NCBI RefSeq assembly: GCF_002836595.1
Contig: NZ_PJBB01000003.1
Location: 3,812,501-3,876,500, forward strand
DNA from: Tenacibaculum sp. Bg11-29
Lineage (GTDB): Bacteria; Bacteroidota; Bacteroidia; Flavobacteriales; Flavobacteriaceae
Reading direction: 5' to 3'
Length of the DNA: 64,000 bases
The translations under genes and the position numbers were made by a program. A model generated the notes under the pieces. The model saw only the letters and a program-made list of their open reading frames with translations, did not search any database and was not told where the DNA came from. Positions 28,224 to 38,461 of the stretch are shown piece after piece (position 1 is the stretch's first letter; each line of letters begins with the position of its first letter).

Positions 28224-30095
28224 ATGGAACAAAAAAAATTTGATTTAAATTCCTTTATAGGAATGCTTTTATTAGGAGGAATATTACTTTGGTGGATGAA
28301 TAGTCGTAAACCAGAAGTAACTCCTGAAACAACTACTCAAACGGAGCAAGTTTCTGAAACTTCAGCTATTCAAAACAATTTAACTGAAACACCTATCTTA
28401 AATGATTCGTTACAGCAAATTGCTTTAAGAAATAAACTAGGCGCTTTTGCTTATGGAGCTTCAACGGGTAAAGAAGGAAGTACCTTTATAGAAAATGATC
28501 TTCTTAAATTAACTATTGATAATAAAGGTGGGCAAATTATTGAAGCTTTAGTTAAAAACTTTAAAACCTACGATTCACTTCCTTTATACTTAATTAAAGA
28601 TAAGAACGCTTCTTTTAACATTAATTTCGGAACTACAGATAACCGTATTTTAAATACTAAAGATTTATTGTTTACTCCTACTTTAACTAAAAATGGAGAA
28701 ACTCAAATACTTTCTATGAAGTTGAAAGTATCTGAAGATAAATTTTTAGAATACCGTTACGAAATTAAAAAAAATGACTATCGTGTTGGTTTTGCAGTTC
28801 GCTCTCAAGGCTTAAATACCGTTATAAACAGCTCTCAAGCTATTAACTTAGACTGGAACTTAAAAGGGTTTAGACATGAGAAAAGTATGAAAACTGAAAA
28901 CATGTATTCATACTACTATTACAAAGCTGATAACGATGTTGATTATCTACAAATGAACGACGATGAAGCTGTAAGTGATGTAAATTGGGTTGCTTATAAA
29001 CAACATTTCTTTTCTACAATTTTATCTTCAGATACTCCATTTAATGATGCAAGCCTAAAATCTGTTGACTTTGTTGGTGAAGAAAAAGATACTGTTTTCA
29101 CAAAAACATATGGCTTAAAAGCACCTTTAGCTTTAACAAATGGTGAGTTAAATTATAACATGCAATGGTTTTATGGACCTACAAATTATAACTTATTAAA
29201 AACATATGAAGGAACTGGTTTAGATGAAATTTCTGATTTAGGTTGGGGTATTTTTGGTTTCTTAAACCGTACTGTTTTCTATCCAGTATTTAATTTATTA
29301 AAAGGATTTATTGGGAATTTCGGATTAATTATCATTTTAATGACAATTGTAGTTCGTATTATTATGTCTCCTGTACTTTATAAATCGTATTTATCTAGTG
29401 CTAAAATGAAAGTGATTCGTCCAGAAATGGAGGAAATCAATAAAAAATTTCCTGGTAAAGAAAATGCAATGAAACGTCAGCAAGAAACAATGGCGGTGCA
29501 ACGAAAAGCTGGTGTAAGTATGATGTCTGGATGTATCCCTGCATTATTACAAATGCCTGTATTCTTTGCTTTATTTAAATTCTTTCCAACAAACATCGAT
29601 TTTAGACAAAAAAGCTTCTTATGGGCAAATGATTTATCATCATACGATATGATTTATCAATTACCTTTTAGCATTCCATTTTACGGAGATCACATCAGTT
29701 TATTTCCAATATTAGCTTCTATTGCTATTTTCTTTTACATGAAAATGAATCAAAATCAACAAGCTAATATGCAAGCTCCAACACAAGAAGGAATGCCTGA
29801 TATGGGTAAAATGATGAAGTATATGATTTACTTCTCTCCTATTATGATGTTGTTTTTCTTTAATAACTATGCTAGTGGATTAAGTTTATATTATTTCATA
29901 TCTAACTTATTAACCATTGTAATTATGTTAATTATTAAAAATTACGTGATTGATGAAGCTAAGATTCATGCAAAAATTGAAGAAAACAAAAAGAAACCTG
30001 AAAAAGCTAAAAGTAAGTTCCGTGAGCGTTTAGATAACGCTATGAAACAAGCTCAAGAGCAACAAGCAACTCAAAAAAAAGCAAAGAAAAAATAA
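28224..30095 (+). CDS. yidC: Membrane protein insertase YidC
   Basis: Inserts and folds inner-membrane proteins, alone or with SecYEG. 623 aa: an N-terminal membrane helix (NSFIGMLLLGGILLWWM), a large periplasmic beta-domain, then the conserved hydrophobic core from about residue 360 (LIIILMTIVVRIIMSPVLYK, including the family's charged Arg in the membrane cavity) and the GCIPALLQMPVFFALF segment. A basic, Lys-rich C-terminal tail can contact ribosomes. Confidence 0.96.
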   Translation: MEQKKFDLNSFIGMLLLGGILLWWMNSRKPEVTPETTTQTEQVSETSAIQNNLTETPILNDSLQQIALRNKLGAFAYGASTGKEGSTFIENDLLKLTIDNKGGQIIEALVKNFKTYDSLPLYLIKDKNASFNINFGTTDNRILNTKDLLFTPTLTKNGETQILSMKLKVSEDKFLEYRYEIKKNDYRVGFAVRSQGLNTVINSSQAINLDWNLKGFRHEKSMKTENMYSYYYYKADNDVDYLQMNDDEAVSDVNWVAYKQHFFSTILSSDTPFNDASLKSVDFVGEEKDTVFTKTYGLKAPLALTNGELNYNMQWFYGPTNYNLLKTYEGTGLDEISDLGWGIFGFLNRTVFYPVFNLLKGFIGNFGLIIILMTIVVRIIMSPVLYKSYLSSAKMKVIRPEMEEINKKFPGKENAMKRQQETMAVQRKAGVSMMSGCIPALLQMPVFFALFKFFPTNIDFRQKSFLWANDLSSYDMIYQLPFSIPFYGDHISLFPILASIAIFFYMKMNQNQQANMQAPTQEGMPDMGKMMKYMIYFSPIMMLFFFNNYASGLSLYYFISNLLTIVIMLIIKNYVIDEAKIHAKIEENKKKPEKAKSKFRERLDNAMKQAQEQQATQKKAKKK

Positions 30096-30115
30096 TTAAA
30101 TAATTTTTAATACTC

Positions 30116-30142
30116 AAAAAGGTCGCTAAATGCGACCTTTTT
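30116..30142 (+). terminator. Terminator of yidC
   Basis: Stem AAAAAGGTCGC / GCGACCTTTTT with loop TAAAT, followed by further T, about 20 bp after the yidC stop. Confidence 0.88.
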
Positions 30143-30144
30143 TT

Positions 30145-30877
30145 ATTTAATTCTATTTTTAATACTCAATAAATAATTATTCTTTTATATTTTAATAATT
30201 AATTAAAAACCAACCAAGACAATATTCTTAAATAACTTTGACAAGAATAAGCTCTTTGATATATCTTACCACAGTCCTTATCTAAAAACTAAAAATGATT
30301 ATTCTTCATTTTCTAAGTTATCTATCATGAAACTCCATAGAAAAAGTTAATAGCCTGTTTAATCTATCCAGAAATACAATGATAAGAAATACTGAGTGAT
30401 AAATTACCCTATACATATTTACAAAACCTGTATATAAATTTTAGATATAACTGATAACCCCATTAACAAAATGTATAATCATTTGATGGATTATCTTCTT
30501 TTTTTTCACTCAAAATCTAATAATATTTGCTTATAAGAATCAATAAGTTAAAATGAATTTATGAAAAACATTGTAAAGCATTAAAAATTCTAATTTTTAA
30601 TTTTTAATTATAAAACCCAAGTGTAATTAATAGCCATATTTATAGAGCTACTCATCTATAAAGCTTAACAACGTACAAATACCTAACGTTATAGTTTTAT
30701 ATTTTTTGTTATTAATCCATTTATAACCTACTTTAGCTAAGTAAATAATTATTAGTAAGTTATGAAATGTCGGAATTAGCTATGACGACAATAAATGATT
30801 ATTCCTTTAAATTGTTATCCCTTTTAATTTTAAACCATACATCTAAAAACTATTAGATGTATTAAAACTTTTATATT
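30145..30877. other. AT-rich intergenic stretch without recognised content
   Basis: About 730 bp with many stops in all frames. No RNA gene, repeat or credible short ORF was recognised. The last part may hold the promoter of the LRR gene, but no TAnnTTTG box stands out. Confidence 0.5.
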
Positions 30878-32797
30878 ATGAAAAAACAAATATTTTTTGT
30901 TAGTGTATTTTTATGCTTTTTTTTTACTTCTTATTCACAAAACATTGACTTTATTGATCCCGTTTTTAAAAACCATTTACTATCACTTCCATGTAACGCT
31001 AATGGAGATGGAGAAATAACAGTACAAGAAGCTCAAAATGTAGGTGATTTAAGATTTTTCAGAGTTGAAATATCAGATTTAACTGGTATAGAACACTTTG
31101 TAAACCTGCAAAGTCTTCATATAAGTTTTAGTAAACTAAAAAACATTAATCTTAGCCAAAACAAAAAAATAAACTTTCTAAGAATCGAAAGTAATCCTTT
31201 ACTAACAAATATAAATCTTTCACAAAACAACTTATTAGAAGATGCCCTTTTAAATTTTAACAATCTTACTTCTATAGATGTTACAAACAATACCAGCTTA
31301 AAATATTTGGGTCTTATTAATAATAAAATTGCGAGTTTAAATGTTTCTAATAATAAACGACTTGAAGGTTTAAATGTTTCAGGTAATTTATTAACTCACA
31401 TTGATATAAGAAACAGCGCTATAAAGCGTCTTAATTTTAGTAATAATCCTAATATTAAAAAAGCCCTTTTAACTGATAATGTATTTTCTCCACTAGAATT
31501 AAACCCAGGAGTTACACTTCCTACTTTTATGTCGGTAAATTATTCTTATTGTCCAAAATTAGAATTTATCTGTGTCGATCCCGTATACGTTCAAGAAGTC
31601 GAAAACAGAAAAACTGCTACAAATTATTTTGGAAATTATATCGTTAGCACTAATTGTAATGTAACATCAACTTGCCAAATCATCAATTTTCCTGATGCGA
31701 ACTTAAAAACTGCTTTATTGGCAACTTCTCCCGCTATTGATACTGATGGTGATGGTGAAATCTGTATCGAAGAAGCTGAAAAACTCACGAATTTATCATT
31801 GCATAATAAAAATATAAATGACGCCTCTGGAATCGAATATTTTAAAAATCTAAAACTACTTTTTCTTTCTCAGAATAATTTAACCTCTTTAAATTTCACA
31901 AATAATACTAAATTAGAACAGTTATTTATCTTTCATAATAATTTAACCTCTTTAAATATTATAAATAATACTAAACTAGAAATATTACATGTAAATGATA
32001 ATAATTTAACAAATTTAAATATTGATAGTAATTTGTCATTAAAACGGCTGGATGCTACTAATAATCAACTTTCGGTTATTGACATTAGCAATAATGTTAA
32101 TTTAGAATCACTATATCTTACTAATAATAAATTAAAAAAACTTGACATTACTAACAATAACAGTAAACTAAGCGAAATAACAATAAGTAATAATCTAATA
32201 TCAGAAATAGATATTAGAAACTGTTTATCTGCATCAATAGATGTAAATAATAACCCAAATTTAGAAAAAACTTTTCTTACTGGTAATCATAAATTTATAA
32301 ATACAGTATTTCAAGGAAACTTAAATTTCACTTATTTAGGTTTAAGTAACTGCCCAAAATTAAACTTTATATGTATAGACCCTTCTGCTTTAAATAAAAT
32401 GAAACAATATACAGACAATACATTAAAACTTTTAAATTGTACGGTAAGTAGTAATTGTACTCCAACTGTTCCTAAATTTAATGATCTCTTAATATTATCT
32501 CCTAATCCAACTAGCTCTTTTTTGACTTTAAGACCAAGAGACCCATCAATTAATGGAAATGCAGTTGTAACAGTTTTTAAAATCTCTGGTGAAATTGTAA
32601 AAAGAGTGCTTGTTAAATTCACTAGTAATACTCCAGAAGACGAAGAAATTAGTACTCCTTCTAACCAATCATCAGAAGCTCCTGGAGCAGATTCCGGATC
32701 TGTTTTAGTAGACGTAAGAGACATACCTGCCGGACAATACTTTTTAAGTGTACGAAACAATCTAAAACTTGTAACTACTCAGTTTATTAAGCTGTAA
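30878..32797 (+). CDS. Secreted leucine-rich-repeat protein with T9SS sorting domain
   Basis: 639 aa. A signal peptide (to about residue 20, ending SYSQ) is followed by two similar modules, near residues 22-260 and 265-525. Each opens with an acidic EF-hand/dockerin-like loop (NANGDGEITVQEA; DTDGDGEICIEEA) and continues with about 21-residue LRRs such as NNLTSLNFTNNTKLEQLFIF, closing in a Cys-containing cap (CPKLEFICVDP; CPKLNFICID). The C-terminus (LILSPNPTSSFLTL to TTQFIKL) is a type A T9SS sorting signal, so it should be secreted and surface-anchored. Likely adhesion or binding role; partner unknown. Confidence 0.85.
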   Translation: MKKQIFFVSVFLCFFFTSYSQNIDFIDPVFKNHLLSLPCNANGDGEITVQEAQNVGDLRFFRVEISDLTGIEHFVNLQSLHISFSKLKNINLSQNKKINFLRIESNPLLTNINLSQNNLLEDALLNFNNLTSIDVTNNTSLKYLGLINNKIASLNVSNNKRLEGLNVSGNLLTHIDIRNSAIKRLNFSNNPNIKKALLTDNVFSPLELNPGVTLPTFMSVNYSYCPKLEFICVDPVYVQEVENRKTATNYFGNYIVSTNCNVTSTCQIINFPDANLKTALLATSPAIDTDGDGEICIEEAEKLTNLSLHNKNINDASGIEYFKNLKLLFLSQNNLTSLNFTNNTKLEQLFIFHNNLTSLNIINNTKLEILHVNDNNLTNLNIDSNLSLKRLDATNNQLSVIDISNNVNLESLYLTNNKLKKLDITNNNSKLSEITISNNLISEIDIRNCLSASIDVNNNPNLEKTFLTGNHKFINTVFQGNLNFTYLGLSNCPKLNFICIDPSALNKMKQYTDNTLKLLNCTVSSNCTPTVPKFNDLLILSPNPTSSFLTLRPRDPSINGNAVVTVFKISGEIVKRVLVKFTSNTPEDEEISTPSNQSSEAPGADSGSVLVDVRDIPAGQYFLSVRNNLKLVTTQFIKL

Positions 32798-32825
32798 TCT
32801 ACCACTAACTTACTTCTATAGCTTT

Positions 32826-32855
32826 AAGGGCAATTGTGTAAAAACAATTGCCCTT
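32826..32855 (+). terminator. Terminator of the LRR gene
   Basis: 12-bp stem AAGGGCAATTGT / ACAATTGCCCTT with a 6-nt loop and a T-tract, about 28 bp after the stop codon. Confidence 0.88.
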
Positions 32856-33094
32856 TTATCATGTCTCTAATCTCATCTAGTAACATATCATCTCCTTTGA
32901 TTGATTTTCAGATACAATAAAAAATATTATTACAAAACAATCAGACACCAACCTAGCCCCTTATTCTACAAGTACTTTCTTAAGTGAAAAAATTCAAAAA
33001 AAACAATTAAATTATTTTAACACTCTCTTAACAAAACCAGATTAAACCTTTAAATATTTTTACTGTCTTAAATATCTAATCAATTAAATATTCA

Positions 33095-35548
33095 ATGAAA
33101 AAAATTACGCTTATTATTGTTATTTTACTCTCTATTTCAGCATTTTCCCAAAAACCTATTCGTAGTAATATTCCTAAAATAACGTTAACAGGAAAAGTTA
33201 TTGAAGCTGACTCTAAACAACCGTTAGAATATGCTACTTTGGTATTAACCCATTTAAAAAGAAAACGAATTTCTGGAGGAATAACAGATGCTAAAGGGAA
33301 TTTTTCAATTGAAGTTCCTAAAGGGATGTATGCTGTAAAAGTTGAATTTATAGGATTTAAAACTAAAAATCTTAAAAATCAAAAACTAATAGAAAACACC
33401 AACCTAGGCACAATTACACTTTCTGAAGATGCAGAAACTTTAAATGAAGTAGAAATAATTGCAGAAAAATCAACGGTAGAAATCCGTTTAGACAAAAAGA
33501 TTTACAATGTTGGTAAAGACATGACTGTAAAAGGCGGTACAGCTTCTGATGTTTTAGATAATGTACCTTCTGTTAATGTAGATGCTGCAGGTGCTGTTAG
33601 TTTACGTGGTAGTGAAAACGTACGTATTTTAATTGATGGAAAACCATCTGCTTTAGTTGGTTTAACAGGTACTGATGCTTTAAGAAACCTTCCTGCTGAT
33701 GCTATTGAAAAAGTAGAAGTGATTACCTCACCTTCTGCACGTTATGATGCTGAAGGAACTGCTGGTATTTTAAATATTATTCTAAGAAAAGGAAAAATAA
33801 CGGGTTTTAATGGCTCTGTAAACCTTACTGTTGGAAACCCAGATATGGTTAGAGTTGCCCCAAACCTAAACTATCGTACAAAAAAAGTTAACTTATTCTC
33901 TAATATTGGCTATTCATATAGAAAAGGCCCAGGAAACTCTCAAACTTATTTCACCAATTTTAATAGTGATAATACTATTAAAAACTATAGAAATGAAGAC
34001 AGGGTTTTTGATAGAAAAAACAAAAACTTCAATGCTTCTGTTGGTATGGAATATTACATAAATGATAACAGTTCTATTACTGGTAATTTTGTCTACAGAA
34101 AATCTAACGGAAATGATATTGCTACAAATATATCAACATTTGTTGATGAAAATAAAATTTTAACAGGAACTGAGACTCGTATAGAAAACGAAGACGAAAA
34201 AGGTACAGATAAACAATACTCCATAAACTACACCAATAAATTAAATAAAAGTGGCGAAAAATTAACCATCGATTTACAATACGGAGATAGTAACGAAATA
34301 GAAAAATCTCCTGTTTCAGTTAACGGAACGCTATCTGAAGACAATTCACAAATAACAAACTCTAAAGAAAAACTACTACAAATAGACTATGTATTGCCAA
34401 TTGGAGAAAACAGTCAATTTGAAATAGGACATAAAGCTGCTTATCAAAATTTAGATTCTGATTTTAAAGTAAATATTTTAGATCCAAATAATAATTTCGA
34501 TCCTTCAAATGCTATTACTTTTGATCAAAACATTTATGCTTTTTACACCCAGTATGGAAGTAAGATTAATAAGTTTTCTTATTTATTAGGGCTTAGAGCA
34601 GAAATAACAGATATCGATTTAGACGTATTAACTACTAATGAAAAATCTGATAAAAATTATACTGAATGGTTTCCTACCGTAAACCTTGGTTACGAACTAA
34701 ACGACAATGAAAATCTTACTTTAGGTTATAGCAGGCGTTTAAGAAGACCACGTCACTGGTTTTTAAACCCTTTCGAAAGCAGAAGTTCTGCAACAAATGT
34801 ATTTAGAGGTAATCCAGATTTAAACCCAACATTTACAAGTTCTTTCGATTTAGGCTACAACACAAAAATTAGAAAATTTAATTTAGGAGCTTCTTTATAT
34901 TATAAATATTCTACGGATGTAATTCAAGGAGTATCTATTATAGAAGAAAGAAACGGAACCAATGTTTTTGTACGTCAGCCATTAAATTTAAATAATGAGA
35001 AGCGTTATGGATTTGAGTTTACTAGTAATTACAATCCAACAAAAAAAGTACGCTTATCGGCTAGTTTTAATTACTTTAAATTTAATACTGATGCTTTTTC
35101 ATATACGCATACTGCACAAGATAATTCGCAAGTTACTACAAACTTAGCCGAGGTAAACGAAAGCAGTTGGTTTGCTCGTTTTAATGCTCGTATAACACTT
35201 CCTGCAAAAATAGAATGGCAAACACGTATAATGTATCGTGGACCACAAACAAATGCACAAAGCGATAGAAGCGGTATGTTTATGACAAACTTAGCTTTTA
35301 GTAAAGATATTTTAAAAGACAAAGCTTCATTGGTTTTAAATGTAAGCGATTTATTTAATTCTCGTAAACGAGAAAGCACTACGTATTATGGCGGTAGAGA
35401 AAACCCATCAACAATCTCTAACGGTGAATTTCAATGGCGTGAACGTCAAATATCATTAAGCTTCACCTATCGCTTTAATCAAAAGAAAAAAAGAGGAAGA
35501 CCTCAAGGAGGAAGTCAAAATGATGGCGGAGGTGGTTTTGAAGGATAA
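33095..35548 (+). CDS. TonB-dependent-receptor-type outer-membrane beta-barrel protein
   Basis: 817 aa. Signal peptide (ends SAFSQ), CarboxypepD_reg-like beta-sandwich at about residues 28-110 (LTGKVIEADSKQPLEYATLV), a plug (ASDVLDNVPSVNVDAAGAVS and VRILIDGKPSALVG), and a barrel of the OMP_b-brl_3 type with SRRLRRPRHWFLNPFES. The C-terminus is unusual: after the last strand (ISLSFTYRFNQ) comes a basic, Gly-rich tail ending GGGGFEG, rather than a terminal aromatic. No SusD partner follows, so glycan uptake is not implied. Confidence 0.87.
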   Translation: MKKITLIIVILLSISAFSQKPIRSNIPKITLTGKVIEADSKQPLEYATLVLTHLKRKRISGGITDAKGNFSIEVPKGMYAVKVEFIGFKTKNLKNQKLIENTNLGTITLSEDAETLNEVEIIAEKSTVEIRLDKKIYNVGKDMTVKGGTASDVLDNVPSVNVDAAGAVSLRGSENVRILIDGKPSALVGLTGTDALRNLPADAIEKVEVITSPSARYDAEGTAGILNIILRKGKITGFNGSVNLTVGNPDMVRVAPNLNYRTKKVNLFSNIGYSYRKGPGNSQTYFTNFNSDNTIKNYRNEDRVFDRKNKNFNASVGMEYYINDNSSITGNFVYRKSNGNDIATNISTFVDENKILTGTETRIENEDEKGTDKQYSINYTNKLNKSGEKLTIDLQYGDSNEIEKSPVSVNGTLSEDNSQITNSKEKLLQIDYVLPIGENSQFEIGHKAAYQNLDSDFKVNILDPNNNFDPSNAITFDQNIYAFYTQYGSKINKFSYLLGLRAEITDIDLDVLTTNEKSDKNYTEWFPTVNLGYELNDNENLTLGYSRRLRRPRHWFLNPFESRSSATNVFRGNPDLNPTFTSSFDLGYNTKIRKFNLGASLYYKYSTDVIQGVSIIEERNGTNVFVRQPLNLNNEKRYGFEFTSNYNPTKKVRLSASFNYFKFNTDAFSYTHTAQDNSQVTTNLAEVNESSWFARFNARITLPAKIEWQTRIMYRGPQTNAQSDRSGMFMTNLAFSKDILKDKASLVLNVSDLFNSRKRESTTYYGGRENPSTISNGEFQWRERQISLSFTYRFNQKKKRGRPQGGSQNDGGGGFEG

Positions 35549-35563
35549 TATTCTGGGCGTTCG

Positions 35564-35588
35564 AGCGAGCTTTCATTACTCGCTTTTT
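35564..35588 (+). terminator. Terminator of the outer-membrane barrel gene
   Basis: Stem AGCGAG / CTCGCT with a 9-nt loop followed by TTTT, 16 bp after the stop codon. It partly abuts a much longer hairpin at 35585-35622. Confidence 0.65.
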
Positions 35589-35622
35589 AGACTGTGTGTA
35601 TAAAAATACACACAGTCTAAAA
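35585..35622. repeat. Long perfect hairpin
   Basis: A 17-bp perfect stem built on TTTTAGACTGTGTGTAT and its complement, with a 4-nt AAAA loop. It has A and T runs on both sides inside the stem, so it might stop transcription in either direction. The flanking 35623-35920 holds no gene that I can support. Confidence 0.6.
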
Positions 35623-35687
35623 GAGCTCAAACAAACCATTCAATCCCTAACGCAGTAGGCATAATTGAATTCTAATAGTTAGTCTCT

Positions 35688-35718
35688 GACCTCACAAGTT
35701 TTAAAAACCTGTGAGGTC
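35688..35718. repeat. Intergenic hairpin (GACCTCACA dyad)
   Basis: Arms GACCTCACA and TGTGAGGTC enclose a second dyad GTTTT/AAAAC. Only one copy was seen here. Its look is that of a dispersed intergenic palindrome, though this is an impression and not shown by the window. Confidence 0.45.
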
Positions 35719-35922
35719 TTTGTAATAGATTTCGACTGCGCTTAACCTGACATAACAACACTTAGTGTTTTATAAATAATAATTTAGTTTATCCAAAAAT
35801 CGAATTCTTAATTAATAGCCTAGCCCTGATTGTAGCAATTGTTTTAGCTCTTTTTTTATTTTTCTCAAAAAAAGCGAGTGCGAAAAGCGGGAAATAGCTT
35901 CAAAAAATTATAAACACAATAA

Positions 35923-35952
35923 AAAGCTCGTTCAAATAAATGAACGAGCTTT
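35923..35952 (-). terminator. Terminator of the small membrane-protein gene
   Basis: 12-bp perfect stem AAAGCTCGTTCA / TGAACGAGCTTT with a 6-nt loop, and T-run on the minus strand, 22 bp after the stop of the small gene. Confidence 0.8.
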
Positions 35953-35974
35953 TAGTATATATTTTTTAAAAAGA

Positions 35975-36151
35975 CTATTCTAATTCTTGAGCTGCCTTTT
36001 TAGCTTCTCTTTTTAATTTAATGTTTTCTAAGATTGTTCCACCAATCCAATAAGGAACAACAAATGTTAATAAGAAAATTAACAACCAAAAACCTGTTGT
36101 AAAAATAAACATGAATAATACCAATCCTGAAAATTCTGAAAAATCTAACAT
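35975..36151 (-). CDS. Small membrane protein (58 aa), function unknown
   Basis: Begins MLDFSEFSGLVLFMFIFTTG and holds one or two hydrophobic helices (FMFIFTTGFWLLIFLLTFVV), then a charged tail (NIKLKREAKKAAQELE). Coding is supported by a clear promoter upstream (TTG, 20-bp spacer, TAATTTTG on the minus strand) and a terminator downstream. The length and pattern suggest a conserved flavobacterial small protein; no function is known to me. It is transcribed divergently from fumC. Confidence 0.75.
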   Translation of the reverse strand: MLDFSEFSGLVLFMFIFTTGFWLLIFLLTFVVPYWIGGTILENIKLKREAKKAAQELE

Positions 36152-36183
36152 TTTGTTTCTTACTTAATAAATTTGTTGTGCTG

Positions 36184-36214
36184 CAAAATTAAAACTATTT
36201 TTCTTTCCAAGCAA
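36184..36214 (-). promoter_or_regulatory. Promoter of the 58-aa membrane-protein gene
   Basis: On the minus strand a -33 TTG (36212-36214) is followed after 20 bp by TAATTTTG (36184-36191), matching the Bacteroidota consensus. The start codon is 32 bp further on. Confidence 0.6.
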
Positions 36215-36256
36215 TAAAATCTGATAAAAATCATCCACAAAAACTATAAGAATTTG

Positions 36257-36264
36257 TAATTTTG
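36257..36264 (+). promoter_or_regulatory. -7 promoter element of fumC
   Basis: TAATTTTG matches TAnnTTTG and lies 38 bp before the fumC ATG. No -33 TTG at the usual spacing. Confidence 0.4.
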
Positions 36265-36302
36265 AAACTTAGTTAACATATATTCTTTTAAATCATTTTA
36301 TA

Positions 36303-37703
36303 ATGACAAAGTTCAGAATCGAAAAAGACACAATGGGGAACGTTGAAGTTCCTGCTGATAAATATTGGGGAGCCCAAACAGAACGCTCTCGTAACAACTT
36401 TAAAATAGGTCCTTCAGGCTCTATGCCTTTAGAAATAGTTTACGGTTTTGCTTATCTTAAAAAAGCTGCTGCCTACACAAATGCCGAATTAGGTGTTTTA
36501 GCTACTGAAAAAAGAGATTTAATTGCAAAAGTTTGTGATGAAATTTTAACAGGTAAGCACGATGATCAGTTTCCTTTAGTTATATGGCAAACAGGTTCTG
36601 GTACACAATCTAACATGAACTGTAATGAAGTTATAGCTAACAGAGCGCATGAAATTGCTGGAAAAGTAATTGGTGAAGGTGAAAAAACTATTCAACCAAA
36701 TGATGATGTAAACAAATCGCAATCATCTAACGATACCTTTCCTACAGGAATGCATATTGCTGCTTACAAGAAAATTGTAGAAGTAACAATTCCTGGAGTT
36801 GAGCAATTACGTGATACATTAAAAGCAAAATCAGAAGCTTTTAAAGATGTTGTAAAAATAGGTCGTACGCATTTAATGGATGCTACTCCCCTAACCTTAG
36901 GTCAAGAATTTTCTGGTTATGTAGCACAATTAAACTTCGGTTTAAAAGCATTAAAAAATTCATTAGAACATTTATCTCAATTAGCTTTAGGTGGTACTGC
37001 TGTTGGTACAGGATTAAATACTCCAGCTGGTTACGATGTTTTAGTTGCTAAGTACATTGCAGAATTTACAGGTTTACCATTTATAACTGCCGAGAATAAA
37101 TTTGAAGCCTTAGCTGCACATGATGCATTTGTTGAAACACATGGTTCTTTAAAGCAATTAGCGGTTTCTATTAATAAAATAGCAAATGATATTCGTATGA
37201 TGGCTTCAGGGCCACGTTCTGGTATTGGCGAATTAATTATTCCTGCAAACGAACCAGGTTCTTCTATAATGCCAGGAAAAGTAAATCCTACGCAAGCAGA
37301 GGCAATTACTATGGTTTGTGCACAAGTTATGGGTAACGATGTTGCTGTTACCGTTGGTGGTACACAAGGTCATTACGAATTAAATGTATTTAAGCCAATG
37401 ATGGCGGCAAACGTATTACAATCGGCTCAATTAATTGGAGATGCTTGTGTATCTTTTGATGTTAATTGTGCTGCTGGTATTGAGCCAAATCACGGTAGAA
37501 TTACTGAGTTAGTAAACAACTCGTTAATGTTAGTTACTGCCTTAAATACCAAAATCGGATATTATAAAGCTGCGGAAATTGCAAACACAGCCCATGCAAA
37601 CGGAACTACTTTAAAAGTAGAAGCTGTTCGTTTAGGTTATGTTACCGAAGCTGAATATGACGAATGGGTAAAACCTGAAAACATGACTGGCGGATTGAAG
37701 TAA
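36303..37703 (+). CDS. fumC: Class II fumarate hydratase
   Basis: Interconverts fumarate and L-malate in the TCA cycle. 466 aa, the usual size for the iron-independent tetrameric enzyme. Family marks include [38 protein letters not shown], the [12 protein letters not shown] substrate loop and the signature [15 protein letters not shown] that holds the mobile catalytic loop. Monocistronic: a promoter box precedes and a strong terminator follows. Confidence 0.96.
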   Translation: MTKFRIEKDTMGNVEVPADKYWGAQTERSRNNFKIGPSGSMPLEIVYGFAYLKKAAAYTNAELGVLATEKRDLIAKVCDEILTGKHDDQFPLVIWQTGSGTQSNMNCNEVIANRAHEIAGKVIGEGEKTIQPNDDVNKSQSSNDTFPTGMHIAAYKKIVEVTIPGVEQLRDTLKAKSEAFKDVVKIGRTHLMDATPLTLGQEFSGYVAQLNFGLKALKNSLEHLSQLALGGTAVGTGLNTPAGYDVLVAKYIAEFTGLPFITAENKFEALAAHDAFVETHGSLKQLAVSINKIANDIRMMASGPRSGIGELIIPANEPGSSIMPGKVNPTQAEAITMVCAQVMGNDVAVTVGGTQGHYELNVFKPMMAANVLQSAQLIGDACVSFDVNCAAGIEPNHGRITELVNNSLMLVTALNTKIGYYKAAEIANTAHANGTTLKVEAVRLGYVTEAEYDEWVKPENMTGGLK

Positions 37704-37722
37704 TCTTAACTTATTATATATT

Positions 37723-37756
37723 AAAAAAACCGCAATTTATAATTGCGGTTTTTTTT
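37723..37756 (+). terminator. Terminator of fumC
   Basis: 15-bp stem with core ACCGCAATT / AATTGCGGT, a 3-nt loop and T-tract, 20 bp after the stop. Confidence 0.9.
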
Positions 37757-38451
<695 letters not shown>

Positions 38452-38461
38452 AACAGAATTT

